This document shows positions 8,464 through 18,884 of a DNA stretch of 64,000 nt, piece after piece (the stretch's first letter is position 1; each line of letters begins with the position of its first letter). This stretch comes from Bradyrhizobium sediminis. GTDB lineage: Bacteria > Pseudomonadota > Alphaproteobacteria > Rhizobiales > Xanthobacteraceae. The notes beneath the pieces are model-generated. The model worked only from the letters and a program-made list of their open reading frames with translations, ran no database searches and was not told the DNA's origin. The stretch lies in contig NZ_CP076135.1 of the NCBI RefSeq assembly GCF_018736105.1, positions 3,160,001 to 3,224,000 of the forward strand, in the 5' to 3' direction. A program made the translations under genes and the position numbers.

Positions 8464-9321
8464 TTAGGCGCTTGCCGTCACGATCCAGATCGATCCGCCG
8501 AGCGGCACTGTTTGGCCCTGGACAAAGGGCGCCAGCGCCTCGCGTATCGACTGTTTGGCGGCCGTTCGCACCTCTGCCGGCTGCCCCTCCAGCGCGCGGT
8601 TGGACGGTCCGATTTCGAGCGCAGAATCGACCGCGGCGTCGAGACCGCGGCCGATCGCGATGTCGAGCGACAGATTGCACGGCTCCATGGCTATGTCAGA
8701 AAATCCGGCCTCGCTCAAAATCCTCGTCACGCGCTGCTCGGAGGCAAACGCGAACGGACCGGGGTCCTCGGGCCCTTGCTGCGGCAGCTTCGGCACGTGC
8801 TTATAGACCGCCTGCAGCGGCGCCATCATCCAGGGATTGTGGCGCGGCTCGCGCCAGCAGGCGAAGGCCAGTCGTCCCGACGGCCGCAACGCCTTGCGCA
8901 TATTGGCGAAGGAAAGCGCCGGTTCGGCGAAGAACATTACACCGAACCGCGAGACCAGGAGATCGAAGCTGGCGGGGTCGAACGGGTAGACGGTGGCATC
9001 CGCAAGCACAAAGTCGACCGGCAGGTCCGGCGGCGCGATCTGCCGGGCGCGCGCCAGCATCGGCGCCGAGATGTCGATGCCCAGCACATGGCCAGTCGGG
9101 CCGGTTCGCTGCGCCAGCGCGATGGTGATGGCGCCGCAGCCGCAGCCGACATCGATGATCCGCTCGCCTGCCCTGACTTTGGCGCGGTCGATCAGGATCT
9201 CGGAGACCGGCGCGAGCACGATGTCCTGCCCCGCCTGCCGGTCGGTCCAGCGCTGGCCGGCGGGGCCGTTCCAGTACGCAATCTGGTCGGCGTTTTGTTG
9301 GTGGCCTGTGGGAATATCCAT
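8464..9321 (-). CDS. Class I SAM-dependent methyltransferase
   Basis: The 285-aa protein has the methyltransferase-11 type core: motif I RIIDVGCGCGAITIALA (about residues 54-70), an acidic ribose-binding segment VLGIDISAPML, then VLADATVYPFDPASFDLLVSRFG and RPSGRLAFACW. The N-terminal IAYWNGPAGQRWTDRQ is typical of a family of small-molecule methyltransferases common in rhizobia. The substrate is unknown. It converges with pepT with only 12 bases between the stops. Confidence 0.85.
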   Translation of the reverse strand: MDIPTGHQQNADQIAYWNGPAGQRWTDRQAGQDIVLAPVSEILIDRAKVRAGERIIDVGCGCGAITIALAQRTGPTGHVLGIDISAPMLARARQIAPPDLPVDFVLADATVYPFDPASFDLLVSRFGVMFFAEPALSFANMRKALRPSGRLAFACWREPRHNPWMMAPLQAVYKHVPKLPQQGPEDPGPFAFASEQRVTRILSEAGFSDIAMEPCNLSLDIAIGRGLDAAVDSALEIGPSNRALEGQPAEVRTAAKQSIREALAPFVQGQTVPLGGSIWIVTASA

Positions 9322-9474
9322 CGCGCCTAATCCACCGCAGGCCCGGCCATAGCCGCGATCACGGCTGCAGCGGGGACGATTCTCATGCGTTTGCTCTTTG
9401 CCTGACGTTTAGCATGCCGACACCGATCGATCCATGAGGGAACCGGTGCTGTCGGCCACCGCCGCTCGAGCCGT

Positions 9475-12400
9475 TCAGGATGCCTTGGGCGATCTGTCGC
9501 GTAGCGCGATGTAGATCGCGGGAATGACCAGAACCGTCAGCAGGGTCGACGAAGCCAGGCCGAACAGCAGCGAAATCGCGAGCCCCTGAAAGATCGGATC
9601 GAGCAGGATGGTCGCGGCGCCGATCATGGCGGCCAGCGCGGTAAGCAGGATCGGCTTGAAGCGCACGGCGCCGGCTTCCAGCACGACATCGCGCATCGAC
9701 CTGTTCTCGCCCCCGCTGTGGCGGATGAAGTCGACCAGCAGGATCGAATTGCGGACGATGATGCCGGCAAGCGCGATGAAGCCGATCATGGAAGTCGCGG
9801 TGAACGGCGCGCCCAGCAGCCAGTGCCCGAGCAGAATGCCGATCAGGGTCAGCGGTATGGGCGTCAGGATCACCAGCGGCAGCCGGAAACTGCCGAACTG
9901 CGCCACCACCAGCACGTAGATCCCGAGGATCGCCGCGCCAAACGCCGCGCCCATGTCCCGGAAGGTGACATAGGTGATCTCCCATTCGCCGTCCCACAAC
10001 AGCGTCGGCCGGGACTCATCGGCCGGCTGTCCGTGTAGGCCGATGACGGGCTTCTGCAGCTTGCCCCAATCGTGCGCGTCGATCCGGTCGGAAACCGCGA
10101 GCATACCGTAAAGCGGCGCCTCGAAGCGGCCCGCCAGTTCTGCCATCACCATGTCGGCGAACCGGCCGTCGCGACGAAAGATCGTCGGCGATCCTTCTTC
10201 GACGGTCGCCTTGACCAGCTGCCCCAACTCGACGACGGTCTTGCTGCCGGGAAGCGTGTTGGCGGGCACCGGTGTGGAAGCCAGCGCTTCGGTCCAGGCG
10301 AGGTCGCGCTTCGGCAGCCGGACCGCGATCTCGATCGGATTGCGGTCCTCGCCGCGGTGCGAATAGCCCACGGAGACGCCGCCGAACAGCGTCTGGATGG
10401 TGTCGTAGACATCGCGCTGCTCGACGCCGAAGAATTCGAGCCGGTCCTGGTCGATCGAAAGCCGCAGCCGCGGCCGCTTCTCCCCGATCGAATCGTCGAT
10501 ATCGACGATGAACGGCACTTCGGCGAAGATCTTCTTCAGTTCGCCCGTCACCGCCCGGCGGGTCGCCGCATCGGGTCCGTAGACCTCGGCCAGCAACGTC
10601 GCCAGCACCGGCGGACCGGGCGGCACTTCGACGACCTTGATGCTGGTGCCGGGTGGGACACTGACGGCCTTGAGCCGCTGACGCAGATCGAGCGCAATGT
10701 CATGGCTCGCCCGCTTGCGATCGGATCGCGCGGCAAGATTGACCTGCAGTTCGCCCAGTTCCGGACGCGCGCGCAAATAATAGTGCCGGACCAGGCCGTT
10801 GAAATTGAACGGCGCGGCGGTGCCGGCATAGGACTGCACCGAGGTGATCTCGGGCAGGCCGCGGGCGACATCGGCGGCGGCAAACAGCGTTCGTTCGGTA
10901 TCCTCGAGGCTGGCGCCCTCGGGAAGATCGACCACCACCGCGATCTCGGATTTATTGTCGAACGGCAGCAATTTGACCGTCACCGACTTGGTGGCGAACA
11001 AGGTCATCGACAACAGCGTGGCGACCCCGACACCGATCAGGAATGTCCAGGCCGAACGCCTGTTGGCGACGATCGGGGTTGCGAAGCGACGATAGAGGCG
11101 CCCGAGCACGCCTTCGTCGTGTGCGTCATGCGCCGCGCCGGCAACACCCTCTTTCGGCGCCAGCCGCAGCATCAGCCACGGCGCCACCACCATCGCCACA
11201 AAGAACGAGAACAGCATCGCCGCGGACGCATTGGCCGGTATCGGCGCCATATACGGGCCCATCAGCCCCGACACGAACAGCATCGGCAGCAAAGCGGCAA
11301 CGACGGTCAGGGTCGCAACGATGGTCGGATTGCCGACTTCGGCGACGGCCTCGATGGTGGCCTGCAGCCGCGGCCGCCCATCGCGCATCGCCCAGTGGCG
11401 GGCGATATTCTCGACCACCACGATGGCGTCGTCGACCAGGATGCCGATCGAGAAGATCAATGCGAACAGGCTGACGCGGTTGATGGTGTAGCCCATCAAA
11501 TTCGCGGCAAACATCGTCAGCAGGATGGTCGTCGGGATCACGACCAGCGTCACCAGCGCCTCGCGCCAGCCGATCGCAATCGCGATCAGGACCACGATCG
11601 AGATCGTCGCCAGGCCGAGGTGAAACAGGAGTTCGTTGGCCTTTTCGTTCGCCGTCTCGCCATAGTCGCGGGTGACGGTGACCTCGACATCCTCCGGGAT
11701 GAGGCGCGATTTCAGCCCGGCAAGCCGGTGCGTAATTTCTTCGGAAACGACCACCGCATTGGCGCCCGCCCGCTTGGCAAGCGCCAGGCTGACCGCCGGA
11801 ACCCGCTCCCACTTACCCTTGCCGTCACGCGCATCGCTCCAGATGCGGTGCTCGATCGCATTGGGTCCGATGACCACGCTGGCGACGTCCTTGACGTAGA
11901 CCGGACGTCCGTCACGCGTCGAGATCAGCAGCAGGCCGATGTCGGGAATGCCGGTCAGCGTCTGGCCCGCCGACACGCTGCGCACCTTGCCGGCGTCGCG
12001 GACCTGTCCCGCCATGAACGACCGGTTGGCGTCCTTCACCTTGGCGACGAGCTGCTGCAGCGTCACGCCGAACAGCGACAGCTTTTCCGGATCGGGCTCC
12101 ACCCGGATCTGCTGGGCTCCGCCGCCGGAAATATAGGTCAGGCCGATGCTGTCGACCTTCATCAACTCCGCGCGCAGCTTGTCGGCGAGTTCGTAGAGAT
12201 CCTTGTCCGTCCACCGGCCGGCGGCCTCGGGCTTCGGCGAAAGCGTCAGCACGGTCACGGCGACGTCGTTGATGCCGCGGCCGACGATCGAGGGCTCGGA
12301 AATGCCCACGGGAATACGGTCCAGATTGGCGCGGATCTTCTCATGAACGCGAAGGATGGCGTCCTCGGACTTGGTCCCGACCAGAAAACGCGCGGTGACC

Positions 12401-12684
12401 ATGACGCGATCGTCTTCGGTCTGGCTGTAAACGTGTTCCACGCCATCGATGCCCTTGACGATGGCTTCAAGGGGCTTGGTGACCAGTTCAACCGCATCCG
12501 GGCCGCGCAATCCGTCCGCATTGATGCGGATGTCGACCATGGGGACGCTGATCTGAGGCTCTTCCTCGCGCGGAATGACCACCACGGCGATCATGCCGAC
12601 GACCAGCGAGGCGAGCAGGAACAATGGCGTCAGCGGCGATCCGATGGTGGCCCGGGTGAGCCGGCCCGAAAGTCCGAGATTCAC
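9475..12684 (-). CDS. RND efflux pump inner-membrane permease (AcrB/HAE-like)
   Basis: This 1069-aa protein is a full-length RND permease with two repeats of six transmembrane helices and large periplasmic loops. N-terminal landmarks are TPLFLLASLVVGMIAVVVIP and PREEEPQISVPMVDI. The transmembrane-4 proton relay carries the Asp pair in GILVDDAIVVVENI; the transmembrane-10 segment reads IIVRNSILLVDFI, with Arg where AcrB has its relay Lys. The start is a GTG at 12684 overlapping the adaptor stop (GTGA), so the two are translationally coupled. With the adaptor and an ArsR sulfide-type regulator upstream it forms a three-gene operon. No TolC-type gene lies nearby, so it must use an outer-membrane channel encoded elsewhere. 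The cargo is unknown. Confidence 0.93.
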   Translation of the reverse strand: MNLGLSGRLTRATIGSPLTPLFLLASLVVGMIAVVVIPREEEPQISVPMVDIRINADGLRGPDAVELVTKPLEAIVKGIDGVEHVYSQTEDDRVMVTARFLVGTKSEDAILRVHEKIRANLDRIPVGISEPSIVGRGINDVAVTVLTLSPKPEAAGRWTDKDLYELADKLRAELMKVDSIGLTYISGGGAQQIRVEPDPEKLSLFGVTLQQLVAKVKDANRSFMAGQVRDAGKVRSVSAGQTLTGIPDIGLLLISTRDGRPVYVKDVASVVIGPNAIEHRIWSDARDGKGKWERVPAVSLALAKRAGANAVVVSEEITHRLAGLKSRLIPEDVEVTVTRDYGETANEKANELLFHLGLATISIVVLIAIAIGWREALVTLVVIPTTILLTMFAANLMGYTINRVSLFALIFSIGILVDDAIVVVENIARHWAMRDGRPRLQATIEAVAEVGNPTIVATLTVVAALLPMLFVSGLMGPYMAPIPANASAAMLFSFFVAMVVAPWLMLRLAPKEGVAGAAHDAHDEGVLGRLYRRFATPIVANRRSAWTFLIGVGVATLLSMTLFATKSVTVKLLPFDNKSEIAVVVDLPEGASLEDTERTLFAAADVARGLPEITSVQSYAGTAAPFNFNGLVRHYYLRARPELGELQVNLAARSDRKRASHDIALDLRQRLKAVSVPPGTSIKVVEVPPGPPVLATLLAEVYGPDAATRRAVTGELKKIFAEVPFIVDIDDSIGEKRPRLRLSIDQDRLEFFGVEQRDVYDTIQTLFGGVSVGYSHRGEDRNPIEIAVRLPKRDLAWTEALASTPVPANTLPGSKTVVELGQLVKATVEEGSPTIFRRDGRFADMVMAELAGRFEAPLYGMLAVSDRIDAHDWGKLQKPVIGLHGQPADESRPTLLWDGEWEITYVTFRDMGAAFGAAILGIYVLVVAQFGSFRLPLVILTPIPLTLIGILLGHWLLGAPFTATSMIGFIALAGIIVRNSILLVDFIRHSGGENRSMRDVVLEAGAVRFKPILLTALAAMIGAATILLDPIFQGLAISLLFGLASSTLLTVLVIPAIYIALRDRSPKAS

Positions 12685-13676
12685 GGTTGCACCAACTGGT
12701 CGCCGGTACGAATACCGGACAGGATTTCGAGACCATTGGGCAGATCGGGGCTCGCCAGATTCCGCCCGCGCTGCACCGGCGCGCTGACGGTGCGATCGCC
12801 CTGGCGTATCTGGACGTAATCGATGCCGAAGCGCGTGGTGACGTAATCAGATGGAATCACGAACGCCATCCGCTCGCCGCCGGATATCCAGACCCGCAAA
12901 CGGTCGCCGACGAAATATTCCCCGAGGTTTTCGACGGTGGCGTCCGCGATCACGCGGCCGTCCTCGATCTGCGGATAAACCAGATCGATCACACCCGATT
13001 TCGGACTCTGGTCGCCGAACTCGGCGCCATCGACCCTGATCTTGTCACCGGTCTTCAGGAAGCGGGCATGCCGTTCCGGCACCCGCAGCCTCAACTTGAA
13101 ATTCTGTTGCGCAATCATCGCAACGGGGTCGCCGGGCAATACGACGGAGCCAACGGCCGCCAGTTTCTTCAGCACGCGCCCGCCGGCGGGCGCCAGCACC
13201 TGCCCTTCGTTGAATTGCTGCTGGACCACGGCACGTTCGGCGGTCTTCGCCCGCAGACCGTTCTCCGCCACGTTGAGCACGGTGCGCGCCTCGTCGAGCT
13301 TGACCCGGGGAAGCGTCCCGCGCTCCACCAGTCCCTCGATCCGGGAAAAATCGATCTGCGCCTGATTCGACTGCGCCTGCAGCGCGTCGATCTGCGCATC
13401 CAGCGATTTCATCTGAAGGCCAAGTTTTTCGTCGCCGATCGTGGCGATCGCCTGTCCGCGCGTTACCGGATCGCCTTCGCGAACGTTGAGCTGAACGATG
13501 GTGCCGCCGATACGCCCGCGGGCCGGAACCACGCTGATGCTCTCGACGGTTGCGAACACCGCCTTCTCGTCGGCGACCGGCCGCAGCGCCACGGTCAGGG
13601 TTTCGGCATCGGCGCTTTGGCCGCCCAATGCCGCTGCCGCAAGAACGCCGAATGCAATCAATCTACGCATGGTCAT
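12681..13676 (-). CDS. RND efflux periplasmic adaptor (membrane fusion protein)
   Basis: The protein is 331 aa from the ATG at 13676 (a second ATG two codons on is an alternative), with GGGAG upstream. A signal peptide ends near ADAETL; there is no lipobox Cys. Adaptor features follow: a barrel-sandwich half motif GGTIVQLNVREGDPVTRGQ, a coiled-coil hairpin around residues 85-150 (rich in Ala/Gln/Glu), the second half motif APAGGRVLKKLAAVGSVVLPG, then beta-barrel segments. It bridges the RND permease to an outer-membrane channel. It starts 90 bases after the ArsR gene and overlaps the permease start by four bases, so the three are probably co-transcribed. Confidence 0.92.
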   Translation of the reverse strand: MTMRRLIAFGVLAAAALGGQSADAETLTVALRPVADEKAVFATVESISVVPARGRIGGTIVQLNVREGDPVTRGQAIATIGDEKLGLQMKSLDAQIDALQAQSNQAQIDFSRIEGLVERGTLPRVKLDEARTVLNVAENGLRAKTAERAVVQQQFNEGQVLAPAGGRVLKKLAAVGSVVLPGDPVAMIAQQNFKLRLRVPERHARFLKTGDKIRVDGAEFGDQSPKSGVIDLVYPQIEDGRVIADATVENLGEYFVGDRLRVWISGGERMAFVIPSDYVTTRFGIDYVQIRQGDRTVSAPVQRGRNLASPDLPNGLEILSGIRTGDQLVQP

Positions 13677-13766
13677 TGCCTTTCCGCTCCCTGGCGGTTG
13701 TTCGGGCATCTCATTGAAGTTCGCCGCGACGACGTTGACCTGCCTCAAGGCGTCGCCTGCGCGCTC

Positions 13767-14096
13767 CTATAATTTAGTCTTGCTGGTTCTGGCTTTCGGC
13801 GCGCAATAGACCTGATAGAGCGTTTTCAGGATCTCGCGCGCGGGATCGCTGGCGATCGAGTAGTAGATCGTCTGGGCATCACGCCGCGCCGACACCAAGC
13901 CATCCTTGCGGAGCAAAGCAAGATGCTGGGACACCGTGGAATCGCGCAGGCTCAGGAACTCCGCGAGATCGCCAACCGAGCGCTCGCCGTCGATCAGCTG
14001 GCAGATGATCAGCAGCCGATGACGATTGGAAAGCGCCTTCAGGAGGTCGCTGGCCCGATCGGCCGCCGACTCCATTAACGTGCTATCTATTTTCAT
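13767..14096 (-). CDS. ArsR family repressor, likely persulfide/sulfide sensor (SqrR/BigR type)
   Basis: The 109-aa protein (start ATG 14096) is a winged-helix ArsR/SmtB regulator: LLKALSNRHRLLIICQL is helix 2-3, and LRDSTVSQHLALLRKDGLV is the recognition helix and turn. It has two cysteines, Cys32 and Cys98, 66 residues apart. The same 66-residue spacing occurs in the persulfide sensors SqrR (Cys41/Cys107) and BigR (Cys42/Cys108), which derepress on forming an intramolecular polysulfide link. The gene lies divergent from sulfide:quinone oxidoreductase and upstream of the RND pump on its own strand, so it probably controls both sides. The sensing role is inferred from cysteine spacing and context. 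Confidence 0.88.
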   Translation of the reverse strand: MKIDSTLMESAADRASDLLKALSNRHRLLIICQLIDGERSVGDLAEFLSLRDSTVSQHLALLRKDGLVSARRDAQTIYYSIASDPAREILKTLYQVYCAPKARTSKTKL

Positions 14097-14130
14097 ACTT
14101 GCGTATATACGATTATTCGAATATATAGTC
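14097..14130. promoter_or_regulatory. Candidate operator/promoter between the sulfide regulator and SQR
   Basis: The 106-base divergent spacer contains an AT-rich island in otherwise GC-rich sequence, with two perfect palindromes: CGTATATACG at 14102-14111 and TATTCGAATA at 14114-14123, 12 bases centre to centre. ArsR dimers bind such AT-rich dyads, and their place directly before the regulator start fits autoregulation plus control of SQR. Binding is inferred. Confidence 0.55.
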
Positions 14131-14202
14131 AAGGCAGGCGGTCGAACAAGCCAAGGCAAATTGGCGCAGCCGCAACAGGGAATGCAGCAAACGGAGGTTT
14201 TC

Positions 14203-15489
14203 ATGGCGGAAGTTGTCGTTATCGGAGCCGGTCTCAGCGGGACGCTGATGGCCTACGAATTGTTACCGCAACTGAGGAAGGGCGATCGTCTGACCGTTGT
14301 CTCCCAGGGGCCGGTCTATCATTTCGTCCCCTCCAATCCCTGGGTCGCGATCGGCTGGCGCAAGCGCGGCGATATCGAGATCGACCTTGTCGACATCATG
14401 AAGCGCAAGGGCATCCGGCTTCTGACGCAGGGCGCACAGCGCGTGCATCCGACCGAAAACCGCGTCGAACTCTCGGACGGCGCCTCGATCGATTACGACT
14501 ACCTGGTGGTCGCTACCGGGCCTGAACTCGCATTCGACGAAATCCCCGGGCTCGGGCCGGACGGCCACACCCAATCGGTCTGCCACGTCGATCACGCCGC
14601 CCACGCCAAGGACGCCTTCGAGAAGCTCGCCGCCAATCCGGGTCCGGTGGTGATCGGCGCCGTGCAAGGCGCCTCCTGCTTCGGGCCGGCCTACGAATTC
14701 CTGTTCATCCTGGAAACCGAGCTGCGCCGCCGCAAGCTTCGCGACCGCGTGCCCATGACCTTCGTCACCTCGGAGCCCTATATCGGGCATCTCGGTCTCG
14801 ACGGGGTCGGCGACACCAAGGGCCTGCTCGAAAGCGAGATGCGCGAGAAGCACGTCAAATGGATCACCAACGCCCGGGTCAAGGGCGTCGAGCAGGGCAA
14901 GATGACCGTCGAGGAGATCGCCGAAGACGGATCGATCCGCAAGACCCACGAACTGCCGTTCGCCTATTCGATGATGCTGCCGGCGTTCCGCGGCGTCGGC
15001 GCTGTCAGAGGCATCGAGAAGCTGACCAACCCGCGCGGTTTCGTGATCGTCGACAAGCATCAGCGCAATCCCGAATATCCCAACATCTTCGCGATCGGCG
15101 TCTGCGTGGCGATTGCGCCGGTCGGAGCCACCCCGGTCCCGGTCGGCGTGCCGAAGACCGGATTCATGATCGAGTCGATGGTGACGGCGACGGCGATGAA
15201 CATCGGCTCGCTGCTCAAGGGCCAGGCCCCCGCGGCGCAGCCGACCTGGAACGCGATCTGCCTTGCCGATTTCGGCGACTCCGGCGTCGCCTTCCTGGCG
15301 CAGCCGCAGATTCCTCCGCGCAACGTCAACTGGTCGTCGAAGGGCGAATGGGTTCATTTCGCCAAGGTCGCGTTCGAGAAATACTTCCTGCGCAAGATCC
15401 GGCGCGGCGAGAGCGAGCCGTTCTACGAGCGCTTCCTGCTCGACAAGCTCAACATCGCCAAAATCAAGGAGGTCAAGACCGGAACATGA
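14203..15489 (+). CDS. sqr: Sulfide:quinone oxidoreductase (FAD-dependent)
   Basis: SQR oxidises sulfide to sulfane sulfur at a cysteine pair and passes electrons through FAD to quinone. The protein is 428 aa from the ATG at 14203, behind GGAGG at 14193-14197. It has the N-terminal FAD motif VVVIGAGLSGTLMAYEL, an ATG dinucleotide-fold motif LVVATGPELAFDEIPG, and cysteines at 127 (SVCHVDH), 159 (GASCFGPAYEF) and 353 (AICLADFG), which match in position the three key cysteines described for Acidithiobacillus SQR (128, 160, 356). C-terminal amphipathic segments would attach it to the membrane. Its stop overlaps the start of the thioredoxin gene (ATGA). Subtype not assigned. Confidence 0.92.
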   Translation: MAEVVVIGAGLSGTLMAYELLPQLRKGDRLTVVSQGPVYHFVPSNPWVAIGWRKRGDIEIDLVDIMKRKGIRLLTQGAQRVHPTENRVELSDGASIDYDYLVVATGPELAFDEIPGLGPDGHTQSVCHVDHAAHAKDAFEKLAANPGPVVIGAVQGASCFGPAYEFLFILETELRRRKLRDRVPMTFVTSEPYIGHLGLDGVGDTKGLLESEMREKHVKWITNARVKGVEQGKMTVEEIAEDGSIRKTHELPFAYSMMLPAFRGVGAVRGIEKLTNPRGFVIVDKHQRNPEYPNIFAIGVCVAIAPVGATPVPVGVPKTGFMIESMVTATAMNIGSLLKGQAPAAQPTWNAICLADFGDSGVAFLAQPQIPPRNVNWSSKGEWVHFAKVAFEKYFLRKIRRGESEPFYERFLLDKLNIAKIKEVKTGT

Positions 15490-15929
15490 GTGCGAGTCAC
15501 CAGGTCGTCTGTGGACATTGCGGCAAGATCAACCGGCTGCCGGCCGAACGGACCGCAACGGACGCGCGTTGCGGGTCGTGTCACCAGCCGATCTTCAGCG
15601 GTCACCCCATCGAGGTGGACGAGGAGGCGTTCGGCCGCCACGTCGCCAGCAGCGACATCCCCGTCCTCGTCGATGTCTGGGCGCCCTGGTGCGGCCCCTG
15701 CCGCTCCATGGCGCCGATGTTCGAACGGGCCGCGCAGGAACTCGAGCCCAGGGTTCGGCTCTTGAAGCTGAACTCGGACAACGCGCCCTCCGTCTCCTCC
15801 CGCCTCGGCATCAGCGGCATCCCTACCCTGCTGCTGATGCACAAGGGCCGGGAGATCGCACGGAGCGCTGGCGCGATGGATACCAAGAGAATCGTTGCAT
15901 GGACGATGGCCGGGCTTGCCCGGTCCTGA
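15486..15929 (+). CDS. trxC: Thioredoxin 2-type protein (TrxC) with N-terminal zinc motif
   Basis: The 147-aa protein has a zinc-ribbon N-terminus with Cys9-x2-Cys12 and Cys29-x2-Cys32, then a thioredoxin domain with the WCGPC active site at residues 68-72 and the cis-proline segment GISGIPTLLLMHKG. TrxC proteins are cytosolic disulfide reductases linked to oxidative stress. The start overlaps the SQR stop by four bases, so translation is coupled and the protein probably works on the SQR product, for example by reducing persulfides. That role is inference from the operon. Confidence 0.93.
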   Translation: MSASHQVVCGHCGKINRLPAERTATDARCGSCHQPIFSGHPIEVDEEAFGRHVASSDIPVLVDVWAPWCGPCRSMAPMFERAAQELEPRVRLLKLNSDNAPSVSSRLGISGIPTLLLMHKGREIARSAGAMDTKRIVAWTMAGLARS

Positions 15930-15965
15930 TGACTTCAAACCCACCTGGAAGGAAAGAAATACGTC

Positions 15966-16169
15966 ATGAACATCGATAAGGCAGTGCTCGCTTTCGCAGG
16001 ATTTGTCGTGCTTCTCGGCCTCACGCTGGGCTGGCTGGTGCATCCCTACTGGTACCTGCTGACCGCCTTCGCCGGGCTGAACATGCTGCAGGCAGCCTTC
16101 ACCGGCTTCTGTCCCGCGGCGATGATCTTCAAGAAGCTCGGCCTGCGCGGCGGCAACGCGTTTTCGTAA
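15966..16169 (+). CDS. DUF2892 (YgaP-type transmembrane) protein
   Basis: The 67-aa protein has two hydrophobic helices (about residues 7-25 and 30-48) and ends with FCPAAMIFKKLGL, the hallmark of the DUF2892 family, which is the membrane part of the YgaP rhodanese and often occurs beside sulfide/persulfide genes. The single Cys lies in this motif. It is 36 bases after trxC with AAGGAAAG upstream, and completes the SQR operon. Exact function is unknown; thiosulfate or sulfur handling at the membrane is a reasonable guess. Confidence 0.88.
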   Translation: MNIDKAVLAFAGFVVLLGLTLGWLVHPYWYLLTAFAGLNMLQAAFTGFCPAAMIFKKLGLRGGNAFS

Positions 16170-16271
16170 ACGCGCTCGGATCGGTTCGCCGCCGTCGCTT
16201 CGCGACTTCAGCGCGACGGCCTTCGCTACGCGGGGGCTTGCCGAGCCTGATCTCGCGCAGCGAGCGAAGGC

Positions 16272-16348
16272 TGGTAGGCGGCGAGAGATTCGAACTCCCG
16301 ACCCTCTCGGTGTAAACGAGATGCTCTAACCAGCTGAGCTAGCCGCCC
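16272..16348 (-). tRNA. tRNA-Val (TAC)
   Basis: The minus-strand 77-nt sequence has acceptor GGGCGGC paired with GCCGCCT (G-U at the end pair), D-arm AGCTCAGCTGGTTAGAGC, T-loop AGTTCGAATC and encoded CCA. The anticodon loop TTTACAC gives TAC (Val). Confidence 0.97.
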
Positions 16349-16404
16349 TCGCCTGCCTGTTTACCGCTGCCCCGCCCCCGGGCGCAAGCCGTGTATCGCC
16401 TCAC

Positions 16405-16432
16405 AAAAAAGCGGCGCCCCGAAGGACGCCGC
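16405..16432 (-). terminator. Rho-independent terminator of lon
   Basis: Read on the minus strand, GCGGCGTCC - TTCG - GGGCGCCGC forms a strong stem (one wobble/mismatch) followed by TTTTTT. It begins 25 bases after the lon stop codon. Confidence 0.85.
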
Positions 16433-16457
16433 TCGTGTATCATTGGAAGCCGGACGC

Positions 16458-18884
<2,427 letters not shown>

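Noticed and set aside
10072-12819. A 915-codon open frame on the plus strand opposite the RND permease and adaptor
   Set aside because: Translation is His/Arg/Asp-rich without any domain; it is the antisense shadow expected from GC-rich codon use in a long real gene on the other strand.
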